This document shows positions 46,763 to 56,196 of a stretch of DNA of 64,000 nucleotides, in pieces. The stretch covers positions 18,941,229 through 19,005,228 of the forward strand of contig OY759271.1 of assembly GCA_963662155.1 (NCBI GenBank), in the 5' to 3' direction. Under the pieces are notes generated by a model. That model ran no database searches, was not told the origin of the DNA, and saw only the letters and a list, made by a program, of their open reading frames with translations. Source of the DNA: Lamellibrachia columna. Taxonomy: Eukaryota; Annelida; Polychaeta; Sabellida; Siboglinidae. Both the position numbers and the translations under genes were made by a program. The stretch's first letter is position 1. Each line of letters opens with the position of its first letter.

Positions 46763-46778
46763 GGTCACATATGTGACC
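46763..46778. promoter_or_regulatory. Subterminal palindrome of the piggyBac element, left
   Basis: GGTCACATATGTGACC, a perfect 16-bp palindrome, 16 bp inside the left end. The identical sequence is at 49505-49520 near the right end, with imperfect relatives near 47115 and 47149. Its position and symmetry suggest a transposase-binding site or promoter element. Confidence 0.6.
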
Positions 46779-46916
46779 TTACTTCACCCCCCCCCCCCCC
46801 CACTAGCCCACATATGGCAACCACCCCCAGAAATGCATGCAGGTAACATTTGTGTAGTATTGTAGTTCTTTAGTTTGCTAATAAATGTCACTACCAGCGC
46901 TCTTCAAATTTCCAAG

Positions 46917-49190
46917 ATGGCAGCCCCCACAAGGAAGAGGTGAGTCTGATTTTCTCTCCTTTCGACCCCCCACAAAAACAAATATGGGCACATGTAACCC
47001 CCAGGAATAGTATATACTGATATATATGACCACATAGAACATGTAGAAACCATCAAATATGTTGTAAATACGATACTGATATAATTGAAGGCACTTTTAT
47101 GACAACCTCACTTATGTGACCCATATGCACCTGAGCGTTTTACTGAAAGGTCACATATGTAACATCTATGCATTAGGAGCACTAATGGAATACACTGTTG
47201 TTGTGATGTTTTGTGATCAATCTTATAGTATTTAATGAAATTATCTAACATTGTAAGGAATACATTTTCACAGATAAACCTTTGTATTTCAGGCATAGTG
47301 GGAGACTATTCACAGCTGAAGATGTGGTGAACGCTATTTGTAATGACGATGACGACGGCATGCCGTCTGGCAGTGACGATGACCGCTTGGATTCAGGGAC
47401 AGACATATCAGATGAAGAATTACTAGACGATGAGGACATGGATCAAAATTACGTGTACAGTGGTTCAGACAGCAACGGTGAAGATGATATAATTTTGGAT
47501 AATGAAGCAAGTGACAATGACCAGGCGACTGAAGTTGAAACTGATGACGAGTCAGATGACGCAGCTAACGTTGCAGCGCCTCCTCCGAAAAAGGACAAGA
47601 AATCAAAAAAGAAGTAAGTAACACCTTTGTTACTCTTTTTAATTTGTGCATGTGTATGATGAGTATGCACTCTGTCAGATATATTTCACATTATATTCTG
47701 ATCTCCTGTTCAATCTTTGTTCAGGAAGGAGTGGAAATGGGAAGAAGCCGACCTGCCAAACCCCGGGGATTTGCCAGAGAATGTCCTCACACCAAAAGGA
47801 GAAGTCGCCAATCTCAAAACAGAAATTGATTTCTTTATGGCACTCTTTGGTAAAGAGACAATATAAATCCTTGTGTTGGAGTTAAACAGATTCAGGATTG
47901 TAGAGAAAAAGAACAAAATACGTGCAGTTACAGAACACGAAATGAGAAAGGTTTTGGGTATAGTCATGTACATGTCCATCTTCCACATGCCGTGTAGGAG
48001 AGATTACTGGGCATCAGCAACAAGGCAGTCTTTTGTTGCTGATGTCATGCCTGTCAATAGATTTGAAGAAATCCTGTCAATATTGCATGCATCAGATAAT
48101 GGGTTGATGAAGAACAGGAATGAACCAGGATATGATAGACTGCACTAGGTGCGTCCTCTTCTGAATATCATGAATGAAAACTTTGCAAAATGTGCAGAAC
48201 CTGAACAGCATATGTCTGTTGGTGAACAGATAGTCCCATTCAAAGGTCATCACTTGTTGAAAACGTACATGGAGAAAAAAACAAACAAATGGGGATACAA
48301 AATTTGGGGCTCAGCTGGCCAGTCCGGGTACATGCATAAATTTTATATTCAGGGGGATAACCTTGTGCAAGGTCAGCCAGATTTGGAGGAGGGCATTGAA
48401 AAAAGCGGTGAAGTTGTCCTGAATTTGGTCAGCCATTTGCCTAAGGGAACACACATTTATTTTGATAACTACTTTGTCTCCCCGACCTCCTTCTTGAACT
48501 GAAGAAAAAGGGTTACCATGCAACTTGCACTATTCGCAAGACCAGGCGTCGGCAATGTCCCACCTTGTCTGAAAGAGTTCAGGAAGAAGGGCAGGGGTTC
48601 CTATGATTATAGGACAGCAGATGGGAGTATTGTGTGTACATGGTATGATAACAAGGTAGTTTGTGTGGGTTCAAACAAGTGTTCTGTCCTCCCTACACAC
48701 CTAGTCTGCCGATATGATCAAAAAGCCAAGGAATATGTAAATGTTGAGTGCCTTTCCCTCATCAAGGCATACAACAAGAGTATGGGGGAGTTGATAAGTG
48801 TGACATGATGCTTTCTTTGTACCGCATCAGAATGAAAAGCAAGAAATGGTACAGACGCCTGATTTTCCACATGGTTGATCTCTGTTGCTCAAATGCATGG
48901 CATCTTGACAAGGCAGTGAAAGGAGAAAGATCAAAATACTACAAATTCAAACTGGTCATTGCTCAGTGTCTGGTCCACGGAGATCCAAATCCACAGCCTA
49001 TGCTAAGAGAACACATGGATCAGATGCTTCAAGATGTTCGCAGTGCTAGGCATGTACCAGACCATGTGCGTCTTGATGGTGTGAACCACTTGCCAAAGAA
49101 AGTTGCAAAAGTCCCCAAGAAGTGCAAGTTTCCAAACTGCAAGCGCCGAAGCAGTTTTTTTTTGCATGAAGTGCAAGGTTTATCTCTGCA
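46917..49190 (+). pseudogene. piggyBac transposase, intron-containing, inactivated
   Basis: DDD transposase that cuts at TTAA. Predicted exon 1 (46917-46939) gives MAAPTRK plus two bases, then GTGAGT. Exon 2 (47293-47613) follows TTTGTATTTCAG and encodes HSGRLFTAEDVVNAI and a highly acidic N-terminus ending in a lysine-rich patch. A GTAAGT...TTTGTTCAG intron (47614-47724) leads to exon 3 (KEWKWEEADLPNPGDL). In exon 3: TAA at 47864 and TAG at 48146, both in frame, and frameshifts near 48485, 48580 and 48785. Family motifs are HMSVGEQIVPFKGHH (the usual catalytic Asp is Gly), GTHIYFDNYF (second Asp present), GGVDKCDMMLSLYRIR (third Asp present), and a C-terminal Cys-rich finger starting CKFPNCKRRSS that is broken by a T-run frameshift near 49155. 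Confidence 0.9.
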
Positions 49191-49504
49191 TTGATGGTGT
49201 AACTGATTGCTTCCTGAATTATCATCTGACAGTAAATTTCAGTACAAATTCAGCTGACTAATGAACTGCTGGCTGATGAATTGCTGACAAATGAACTGAT
49301 CATAGAAACTTTTGCTCATTTCTGTGGGTCAACTGCTGCATGAATAAGTGTTGTATATCCATGACAAATATATTTAGAGAACCAAAGAGTTAGAAAACAG
49401 TTTGTATGTTATGTTAGGTACAGAAATAAAGTAGTTTTAGCATTCTTTTGCAAGTCTGGTTTTATAGTAATTTTTTTGGTCTTCAAGCGCCCCGTGTGCA
49501 TAAG

Positions 49505-49520
49505 GGTCACATATGTGACC
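49505..49520. promoter_or_regulatory. Subterminal palindrome of the piggyBac element, right
   Basis: The same GGTCACATATGTGACC as the left site, about 130 bp from the right end and again preceded by GCATAAGG, a relative of GCATACGG on the left. Confidence 0.6.
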
Positions 49521-49655
49521 CCAAAAAATCTCAAAAATCTTCGGGCATATTCTAAAAATTTCATGATTTTTGGTCTATTTGGCTATAATCAAGTACAAAT
49601 ACCAAAAATCATCAAAATTTACCAAGGAAAAAGGCCCCATGCATCAAAGGGTTAA

Positions 49656-50157
49656 AACAACGTACGCCTGCTCTCAACATACAGCAACATGTCCTAATTT
49701 CCCACTTAGACTTGATTCGGTCCTGTGCTAATGATGTTGTTCAATTAACAATTAGATTGTACTAGATTGCTGGATTAAGACGCCAAATTGTAATTTTTTA
49801 TTTGTTTCATATCTAGTATTATTAACATAATTGCCAACTTGCAGCATCATTCCATGACAAGATTATTATACGCAATCATGGGTGGTTCTCGCAATAAGCC
49901 CCTTGGGGTTTCCAGAGAATTTCCGGAGTTACTAAATCAAATTATTTATGACCATAGCTATAACAACATTGTAAATGAGTAACCAACTAAACTCACATTG
50001 ATTGATTGACCATTAAACCTATCATTTATGTTACCCGGTTGAGTGTGCTGACTATACACCGAAGTGTGGATTTTATTAACTGGCGCTGCATTATGCTGGG
50101 GAGGCAGTGTTCTAACTATGTGATGCAGTAGGGGTTGTCATTGATGAGGGCGTGAGG
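49656..50157. other. Unassigned spacer
   Basis: No open frame with family resemblance and no repeat partner in the window. Confidence 0.5.
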
Positions 50158-50457
50158 ATGTGGGGCGCGGTAGCGTACGTAGCGGTTAGAACGTCGAGAG
50201 AACCCGGGTTTCGAAATTTTGGCGATTTCGTTCATCCAACGTTGCCACAGTTCACTCAGCTGTATAAATGAGTACCTGGCTACAAATAGAGTTGGATATC
50301 TGAACGAATAGTCTTCGCGCAATAATTGCAGCGTGGCAGAATGCTTCACAGAAAAGACGAAGATGGCGTTGGAATGAACATATCTGCCAGGGGGTGAAGT
50401 GTAAAGCGCTTTGAGCAGTCCCGATGACTGGACACTGCGCTATATAAGAACGTACAT
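50158..50457 (+). mobile_element. tRNA-derived SINE (V-SINE-like layout)
   Basis: The tRNA-like head GGGGCGCGGTAGCGTACGTA GCGGTTAGAACGTCG has an A box and a B-box-like GAACCCGGGTTTCGAA. A body with CACTCAGCTGTATAAATGAG TACCTGGC follows. The 3' part ends GTAAAGCGCTTTGAGCA...CTGCGCTATATAAGAACG. This order is that of widespread metazoan SINEs with a conserved AAAGCGCTATATAA-type 3' end. Transcription would be by RNA polymerase III, with LINE-supplied mobilisation. Confidence 0.75.
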
Positions 50458-50496
50458 TTGCTTTTGTCACTGATGACAGTTTGCAGCATATTTTAT

Positions 50497-50820
50497 GTCC
50501 AGGCCCAACAACAAGCTGGGGAAACCCTTGATCAATTTCGCGCCAGATTACAACAATTGGCAACGAACTGTAACTTTCAAAGCAAGAACCGCGAGATTAA
50601 TTCGCAAATTGTTCAGAAGTGTTTACTGGCAAAAATACGTGATAAAGGACTGAACGAAGCCAACATAACACTGGGACAGTTGCTTACTTAAGTTATTTAG
50701 CAGCAGTCCAAGATTATGGGTAACACAGCTTCTGTAGCTGATAAATCTGTCAATGCAGTATTTCACGATGAACACCGTCAGCTTTTCCAATACGAATACG
50801 AACACATAAATATATTATTA
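50497..50820 (+). pseudogene. Ty3/Gypsy gag fragment
   Basis: QAQQQAGETLDQFRARLQQL, NREINSQIVQKCLLAKIRDK and EANITLGQLLT match the order of the capsid region in Gypsy-type Gag (Q.GES.DQF..RLR.LA, followed by I..QI..GC....LR...L). The frame closes at a stop at 50691. The nucleocapsid knuckle is not seen. It belongs to a subfamily different from the Gag at 53679, which has similar but clearly divergent words. Confidence 0.65.
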
Positions 50821-50955
50821 AGTTGATGAAGGTAGGAGCAAGCCACTGTTCTACTGAGTGTGTGCCAAAACGAGCCTGCTAGACCTAATTTCGAACATTT
50901 GCATCAACCACCCCTAATATCGACCACGTCGCTCCATACACCATTCAACACCGCC

Positions 50956-51480
50956 ATGTCGCCCAAACAACGAAAAGACAATAGATCAGACACCGAACCA
51001 GTTGCCAACGTAGGCACGGCAGACATTGATACCAACATGATATTACAAATGATATCCTTAATGGAAGATAACAGAATTACTAAAAAATAATCCTGTTCCC
51101 CCAGGATCTGGTCGAAAAAATCGACACACTACATCAAGAATTAGCCAGCCTCACTGCACAATTATCTGACAAAAACGACAAAATAGTGCATTTAGAAAAT
51201 AGAGAAGAAACTCTCGATGATGAACTGGACTCGATGCAGTAGAACTCGAGACGGCCAAATCTGCGCATCCAGGCGATAGACGAATATATCCGTGGTGAAA
51301 ACCTGGAGGAGAAACTTATAGATATCGTAAACAACAAAATGCACGTAACTCCACCAATCGCACGTAATGACCTGGAACGATGCCACCGACCCGGACGCCT
51401 AGTCGACGGCCAGACAAAGCCGAGAACCACTTGTTCACTTCCGCAGCGAGCGCTGCCGCTGTAGAGATTCTGTGTATCGT
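50956..51480 (+). pseudogene. L1-type non-LTR retrotransposon ORF1 fragment
   Basis: MSPKQRKDNRSDTEPVANVG opens at 50956. A coiled-coil-like stretch follows after a frame change near 51088 (LHQELASLTAQLSDKNDKIV, HLENREETLDDELDSMQ). After a TAG at 51240, NSRRPNLRIQAIDEYIRGEN and LERCHRPGRLVDGQTKPRT give the RRM start and the RSHRLG-like motif. The layout matches the minus-strand remnant at 5906-6309. It is cut off by the start of the RTE-like remnant at about 51481. Confidence 0.7.
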
Positions 51481-51962
51481 GCCACGGGCGGATTCAAAGA
51501 CCTCAATAAAACGTTTGACCTTGACCTATCCCGTAACCGTCTGTGGTCGTTGGGGCACCTCTGCCGATAATCGCACAATTTGTTTCCATCTTTGCCGGTC
51601 TTTTGTTGCCATTTGTGATTCGTAGAAGTCGAGGCCTGTCCATTCTCTGATGTTGTCATTCCAGTTCTTTTTCTGCCGGCCTCTCCTTCATTTCCCTCTC
51701 ACTGTGCCTTGCATGATGGTTTTTGCCAGGCCAGTAGATCTTGTGACGTGTCCATACCATCTTAGTTTGCGTCTTCTGACTGTGGTCAGGATGTCTTCGT
51801 GTTGTCCTATGTTTCGACTGATTATCTTTCTGACTTCTTCATTGGTGATATGGCCTGTGTACGAGATGCGCAAGATGTTTCGGTAACTTTTCATCTCCAA
51901 AGCTTGTATTCTTCTTTTTAATTCTGTTGTTAAGGTCCATGTCTCGCAAGCGTATAGTCAGA
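51481..51962 (-). pseudogene. RTE-like retrotransposon C-terminus (family C), part 1
   Basis: The minus strand reads MEMKSYRNILRISYTGHITN, RRRKLRWYGHVTRSTGLAKT and, after a short frame change, RQKKNWNDNIREWTGLDF. These are the C-terminal signatures of RTE-like endonuclease-RT proteins (RKLRWYGHVTR, GRQKKRWxDNIxEWTGL). The upstream piece continues at 53086-53332; the two are separated by a CR1-like insertion. Confidence 0.85.
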
Positions 51963-53085
51963 TCAAAGATTACTACTTAAATTAAAAGCCCATGGTATCG
52001 GGGATAGCATAACTGACTGGATAGAACAATGGCTGACTGACAGAAGACAACGAGTTGTAGTAGATGGAGAAGTTTCAAATTGGAAATCGGTTTTGAGTGG
52101 GGTACCTCAAGGATCAGTATTAGGACCTATATTATTCTTAATTTATATCAATGACTTGGACGACAGTATAACAAGTAACGTACTGAAATTTGCGGATGAC
52201 ACAAAACTGTTTAGAAAAGTTAATACTGATGGTGATAAGCAACATTTACAAAACGATCTAGACAGATTAGTGAAATGGTCTGAGAAATGGCAGATGTTGT
52301 TCAATTTTGGGAAATGTAAATGCCTACATACAGGACATGGGAACTTGAATGTAAACTATAAAATGGGAGATACTATTCTGGGTACTACTGTAAAAGAAAA
52401 GGACTTAGGAGTTACAATAAGCGCTGATATGAAAGTTTCAGAGCAGTGTGGTATTGCAGCTTCAAAGGGTAATCAAATTCTTGGATTGATTAGAAGAAAC
52501 ATAACATACAAGGGAAAAAAGTTAATTATACCTCTTTATAAAGCAATAGTTAGACCTCATTTAGAATACTGTATACAAGCATGGAGACCATATCGTAAGA
52601 AGGATATAGATACGCTTGAACGCATACAAAGGAGAGCAACTAAAATGATTCCAGAACTGAGATACCTTAGTTATGAAGAACGCCTGAAAGAATGTGGTTT
52701 AACAACTCTAGAGACAAGGAGGTTAAGAGGAGATCAGATTGAAGTTTTTAAGATATTGAATGGGTATGAAAATATTGATAGAAATATGTTTTTCTCACTC
52801 AAGAAGGATAGCAGAACTAGAGGACATGAGGTAAAATTAGTAAAGGATCAATGTAGATTGGACATCAGGAAGCACTCGTTCTCACAGAGGACAATAAATG
52901 AATGGAACAAATTGTCTACATATTGTGTAACTGCTAGCAGCGTGAATATGTTTAAAAATAAGGTAGACACATATCTCATGAGGGCGGGTTATAAGTAGAT
53001 GAACATTGTTGGACTCTCGATAAGCCAATGGCTTCCTTGTCCACTTGCCATCTGGGCCTTTGGCTTGGATGGCAAATCTTGTTAA
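51963..53085 (+). mobile_element. CR1-like element (family B), 5'-truncated plus-strand copy
   Basis: Inserted into the RTE-like remnant. It starts abruptly in the RT domain at CAAAGATTACTACTTAAATT and ends in two copies of AAATCTTGTT, the short tandem 3' repeat of this family. The 3' UTR (ATGAACATTGTTGGACTCTC ... CAAAGGCCCAGATGGCAAGT, read on either strand) is shared with the minus-strand copy at 56197-59165. Confidence 0.9.
51965..52998 (+). pseudogene. CR1-like reverse transcriptase C-terminal half (family B)
   Basis: An open frame from the truncation to the natural stop. It includes LKAHGIGDSITDWIEQWLTD, VLSGVPQGSVLGPILFLIYI (motif B), VLKFADDTKLFRKV (motif C), HTGHGNLNVNYKMG, KVSEQCGIAASKGNQILGLI, AIVRPHLEYCIQAWRPYRKK and RRATKMIPELRYLSYEERLK, to FKNKVDTYLMRAGYK. 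The motif A block and the endonuclease are missing by 5' truncation, typical of LINE insertions. There is no stop inside the retained part. The protein is nearly identical to that of the minus-strand copy, so the two are recent sisters. Confidence 0.92.
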
Positions 53086-53332
53086 ATCTTGTTAAATATG
53101 ATAAGTTCACGCATCAGTCTTATTTTGTTTTTCAGGGTGATGTTGTTGTTTTTCCGCATTGGTTTTAGTCTTGCCATTGCAGCTGAGGTTTGTGCAATTC
53201 TTGACAGGATTTCTGATTTTGATCCTTCATCTGATAGCGTTGCACCGATATAATTGAAGTTAACGACGTTTTTAGTTATTTCCCATTGACGACTATCCGT
53301 TCTTGTATGCCATTTGAGTTGTTAGTCAAGAG
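53086..53332 (-). pseudogene. RTE-like retrotransposon C-terminus (family C), part 2
   Basis: The minus strand reads VNFNYIGATLSDEGSKSEIL, SRIAQTSAAMARLKPMRKNN and NITLKNKIRLMRELI. These words come just before the part at 51481-51962 in RTE-like proteins. The CR1-like copy lies between the two parts. Confidence 0.82.
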
Positions 53333-53474
53333 CTTCGAAAACCGCATTGTCGAGTATGGGAAAATCTATGCTCCCGGATTCACCGCCAGAGTTCGGGGTT
53401 CAATGATTTGCCTTATTCCGGTGTAATGACCTGACCATGTAGTCCTAAATAAATACGTTTTAATGCATCACATT

Positions 53475-53485
53475 TGGCGACGAGG
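53475..53485 (+). promoter_or_regulatory. Primer-binding site, tRNA-Ser type
   Basis: TGGCGACGAGG is the complement of the 3' end expected for animal tRNA-Ser (acceptor 5' strand GACGAGG, discriminator G, CCA). It follows the LTR-like end at ...CACATT. It would prime minus-strand DNA synthesis. Confidence 0.7.
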
Positions 53486-53678
53486 ATGACAACTTCATGT
53501 CAGGAAGATTATCAGCGGTCATCACTGCGCGTATAATGTTAACAGAAAGGAAGCCACGGCTACGCTGAGACTGACTATAATCACAGCTTTCCCGCAAAAT
53601 TCACGGAAAACTACAACGCGTCAAATCAGCTTCACGGAAAACGGCAACAGGTGCCGTAGGCAAAGTCAATGTCGTACG

Positions 53679-54420
53679 TTGAACTGTGCAAATTGCTACA
53701 AGACGTTAGATGGATATTTCCAACCTAAAATGAACCTGCCATTCGAGAGACATCTTTTTCGAAAGATGGAGCAGGCACAAAACGAAACGGTAGACCAATT
53801 TGTGTCTCGTCTACGACAGAAAGCAATATCATGCCGGTTTGGCAATATTGATGAAGCTATCAGAGACCAGGTAATAGAGAAATGCAGAAGCATGCATCTA
53901 CGGAGAAAGTTCCTTGAGAAGTCGGGGAACATACTGTTGAAAGATCTACAAGATGTCGCCAGAGCATTTGAAGCAGTAGACCTTCAAATGAAGGAAGAAG
54001 TTTCGAACACACCAACGACGTGTTTATCACCTCTTGTAGTAGTATCCAAACCAGATGGCGACATACGTATCTGTGTAGACATGCGAAGAGCCAACGAGGA
54101 AATTGTGTGAGAGACACGGAGGATTGTACAGGTATCGCAGGCTAATGTTTGGCATTGCCTCAGCGCCAAGTGAAGAGAAGATAGATGCGATCGTAAACGC
54201 ACAAAGCCCAAAGAATGCTTCAGAAGTGAGATCATTTCTCGGACTTGTGCGATATTCTACCAAGTTCCTGCCGAACTTCGCAGAGGTGGCCGAACCACTA
54301 AGAATCCTCACCAGAAAGGATCAGAAGTTCACATGGGGAGAGGACCAAGAAGAAGCATTCAGAGAGCTGAAGAAGCTCACGACAAGCGCGGTGACACTGG
54401 CTTACTTCAAGAATAACTGA
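53679..54420 (+). pseudogene. Gypsy Gag joined to a deleted reverse transcriptase
   Basis: Gag residues NLPFERHLFRKMEQAQNETV and DQFVSRLRQKAISCRFGNID run directly into RT at CLSPLVVVSKPDGDIRICVD MRRANEEIV, so nucleocapsid and protease are absent. A frame change at about 54108 follows. The RT then shows GGLYRYRRLMFGIASAPS, and immediately the end of the thumb region (EEKIDAIVNAQSPKNASEVR, SFLGLVRYSTKFLPNFAEVA). The stretch that carries the catalytic YxDD box is missing between these. A TGA at 54418 separates this part from RNase H. No functional RT could be made. Confidence 0.85.
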
Positions 54421-55239
54421 AAAACACGCGTTGTAGCAGATGCAAGAAAAACAGGACTCGGAGCAGTTCTGACACAGCTCCAGGAGGGACAATGGAGAGT
54501 TGTGGCATATGCGTCCAGGAACTTCACAGCAGTAGAGCGGAGATACTCCCAAACAGAGAAAGAGGCGTTGGCACTCGTGTGGGCGTGTGAAAGATTTCAC
54601 CTATATGTGTATGGACGTGATTTCGAACTGGAGACGGACCACAAACGGTTGGAATGCATCTACAGCAGAACATCGAAGCCATCGGCGAGGATAGAAAGAT
54701 GGGTGCTTCGTCTTCAAGGGTACCAGTACAAGGTGATCTACCGGCCAGGGAAAACAAACATTGCTGATGCGCTCTCACGACTAAATCAGACGACACCAAA
54801 AGACAAGAGTGGAGAAGAAATTGAGGTGGTGCGGATGATTGCTGAGGAAAGCACACCAGTTGCTCTCACAGCACGTGACGTAGAAATTGCATCAGAAGAA
54901 GACGCAGAGCTGACCAGTGTGAGACACTACATACAACACGGAAACTGGCATGAATGCAAGATGCCATACTACACGTGTGTGAAGAATGAACTCTGTGTTC
55001 TTGGGAAGCTGGTGTTACGCGGGACAAGGATTGTAATACCACGAAGACTTCGAGATGATGTCCTACACCTTGCTCATGAAGGACACCAAGGACACCAAGG
55101 GATCGTAAAGATGAAACAGCGGCTCAGAACCAAAGTCTGGTGGCCGAGAATGGACAATGATGCTGAGAAAATATGCAGATCATGCCATGGATGTCAAGTT
55201 GTGAGTCATGTGTTCGCCAGAGCCGATGCAGAGAACTGA
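54421..55239 (+). pseudogene. Gypsy RNase H and integrase zinc domain
   Basis: In frame with the upstream part after the TGA. RNase H: VVADARKTGLGAVLTQ (here the usual first Asp motif), VVAYASRNFTAVERRYSQTE, KEALALVWACERFHLYVYGR, FELETDHKRLECIY and GKTNIADALSRL. Then the integrase HHCC domain, HLAHEGHQGHQG with CRSCHGCQV. It ends at a frame change near 55200. Confidence 0.88.
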
Positions 55240-56196
55240 ACCACCGACCGGACCGTGGCAAGACGTTGCCATAGACATAATGAGACCTTTGCCTACGGGC
55301 GAAAATCTGCTGGTGATAGTTGACTATTATAGTAGATTTTTCGAAGTTGTTATCAAGCAGTCGACTACAACCGAGAAAATCATCGGGGTTTTAATTCCTA
55401 TCTTTGCCAGATATGGATACCCGTTCTCGGTTAAATCAGACAACGGCAGTCAATTCCAATCTGAGGAATTCAAGAGTTTCTTACTGGAACATGGATTCGA
55501 ACACCATACATCTCCACCTTTGTGGCCACAAGCAAATGGGGAGGTGGAGAGACAGAACCGAACACTTCTGAAAGCACTCAAAGTGGCTCATGTGGAAGGA
55601 AAGGGATGGAAAGGAGAACTCATGAAGTTTCTGTTGGCATACAGAACTACACCACAAGTCAGTACAGGTGTGACTCCAGCATATCTCATGTTAGGCAGAG
55701 AGCTGAAAACAAAGTTGCCAGAACTTCGAAGTGACAAAAACATTCTGGACGAGAATGTTCGAGACCGTAATTGGAACCACAAACTAACTGCCAAGCATAT
55801 GCAGATAGCAGACGTGGAACCGTGTTAAGCCCAGTGTTACCTGGAGAACAAATTCTACTAAAGAACACAAAGACATCCGGAAAACTGTAAACCAACTTTG
55901 AGCACACTCCGTTCACAGTCGAACAGAAAGAAGGTCAAGAACTGACAGTGAGATCACAGGACGGTGTTGAGCACAAGAGAAACAGCTCGTTCGTGAAACC
56001 ATATACAGCCACTGAAGGAACAACTTCATCAACGGTGAACCAAAGGTTTTCTGTGCCTGATTGTGCAGAAACAGGAGGATTGCAGGCCAATACTCCAAGG
56101 AAGTCACCAAGCATGCGTACTCCGATGAAGACACCAAACTTGGGATCACCGCATCGAACAAGGTCGAAACGTTTGGTGAAGGTACCTGTGAAGTAG
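55208..56196 (+). pseudogene. Gypsy integrase core and C-terminal tail
   Basis: The integrase DDE core is complete: VAIDIMRPLPTGENLLVIVD (first Asp), VKSDNGSQFQSEEFKSFL (second Asp), and PLWPQANGEVERQNRTLLKA (Glu). Then FLLAYRTTPQVSTGVTPAYL. A stop at 55826 and frame changes follow. In another frame TVRSQDGVEHKRNSSFVKPY and RTRSKRLVKVPVK form the usual C-terminal tail to 56196. No chromodomain is recognised. Confidence 0.88.

Larger units (their letters stand above)
46747..49651 (+). mobile_element. piggyBac element with TTAA target sites
   Basis: The element lies between TTAA (46743-46746) and TTAA (49652-49655), the piggyBac target duplication. Inverted ends are CCATTTGATGCAT at the left and ATGCATCAAAGGG at the right. 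A 15-bp C run lies at 46787-46801. The element encodes one transposase with two predicted introns. Length is 2.9 kb. Confidence 0.93.
53333..56196 (+). mobile_element. Ty3/Gypsy LTR retrotransposon, internally deleted
   Basis: The left part has a plausible LTR end (CCTAAATAAATACGTTTTAA ...GCATCACA) followed two bases later by a primer-binding site. The internal region encodes Gag, a cut-down RT, RNase H, integrase and a basic tail ending at a stop at 56194-56196. The right side is interrupted by the minus-strand CR1-like copy starting at 56197. The 5' LTR is truncated by the neighbouring RTE-like remnant. Protease and nucleocapsid are missing. Confidence 0.88.
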
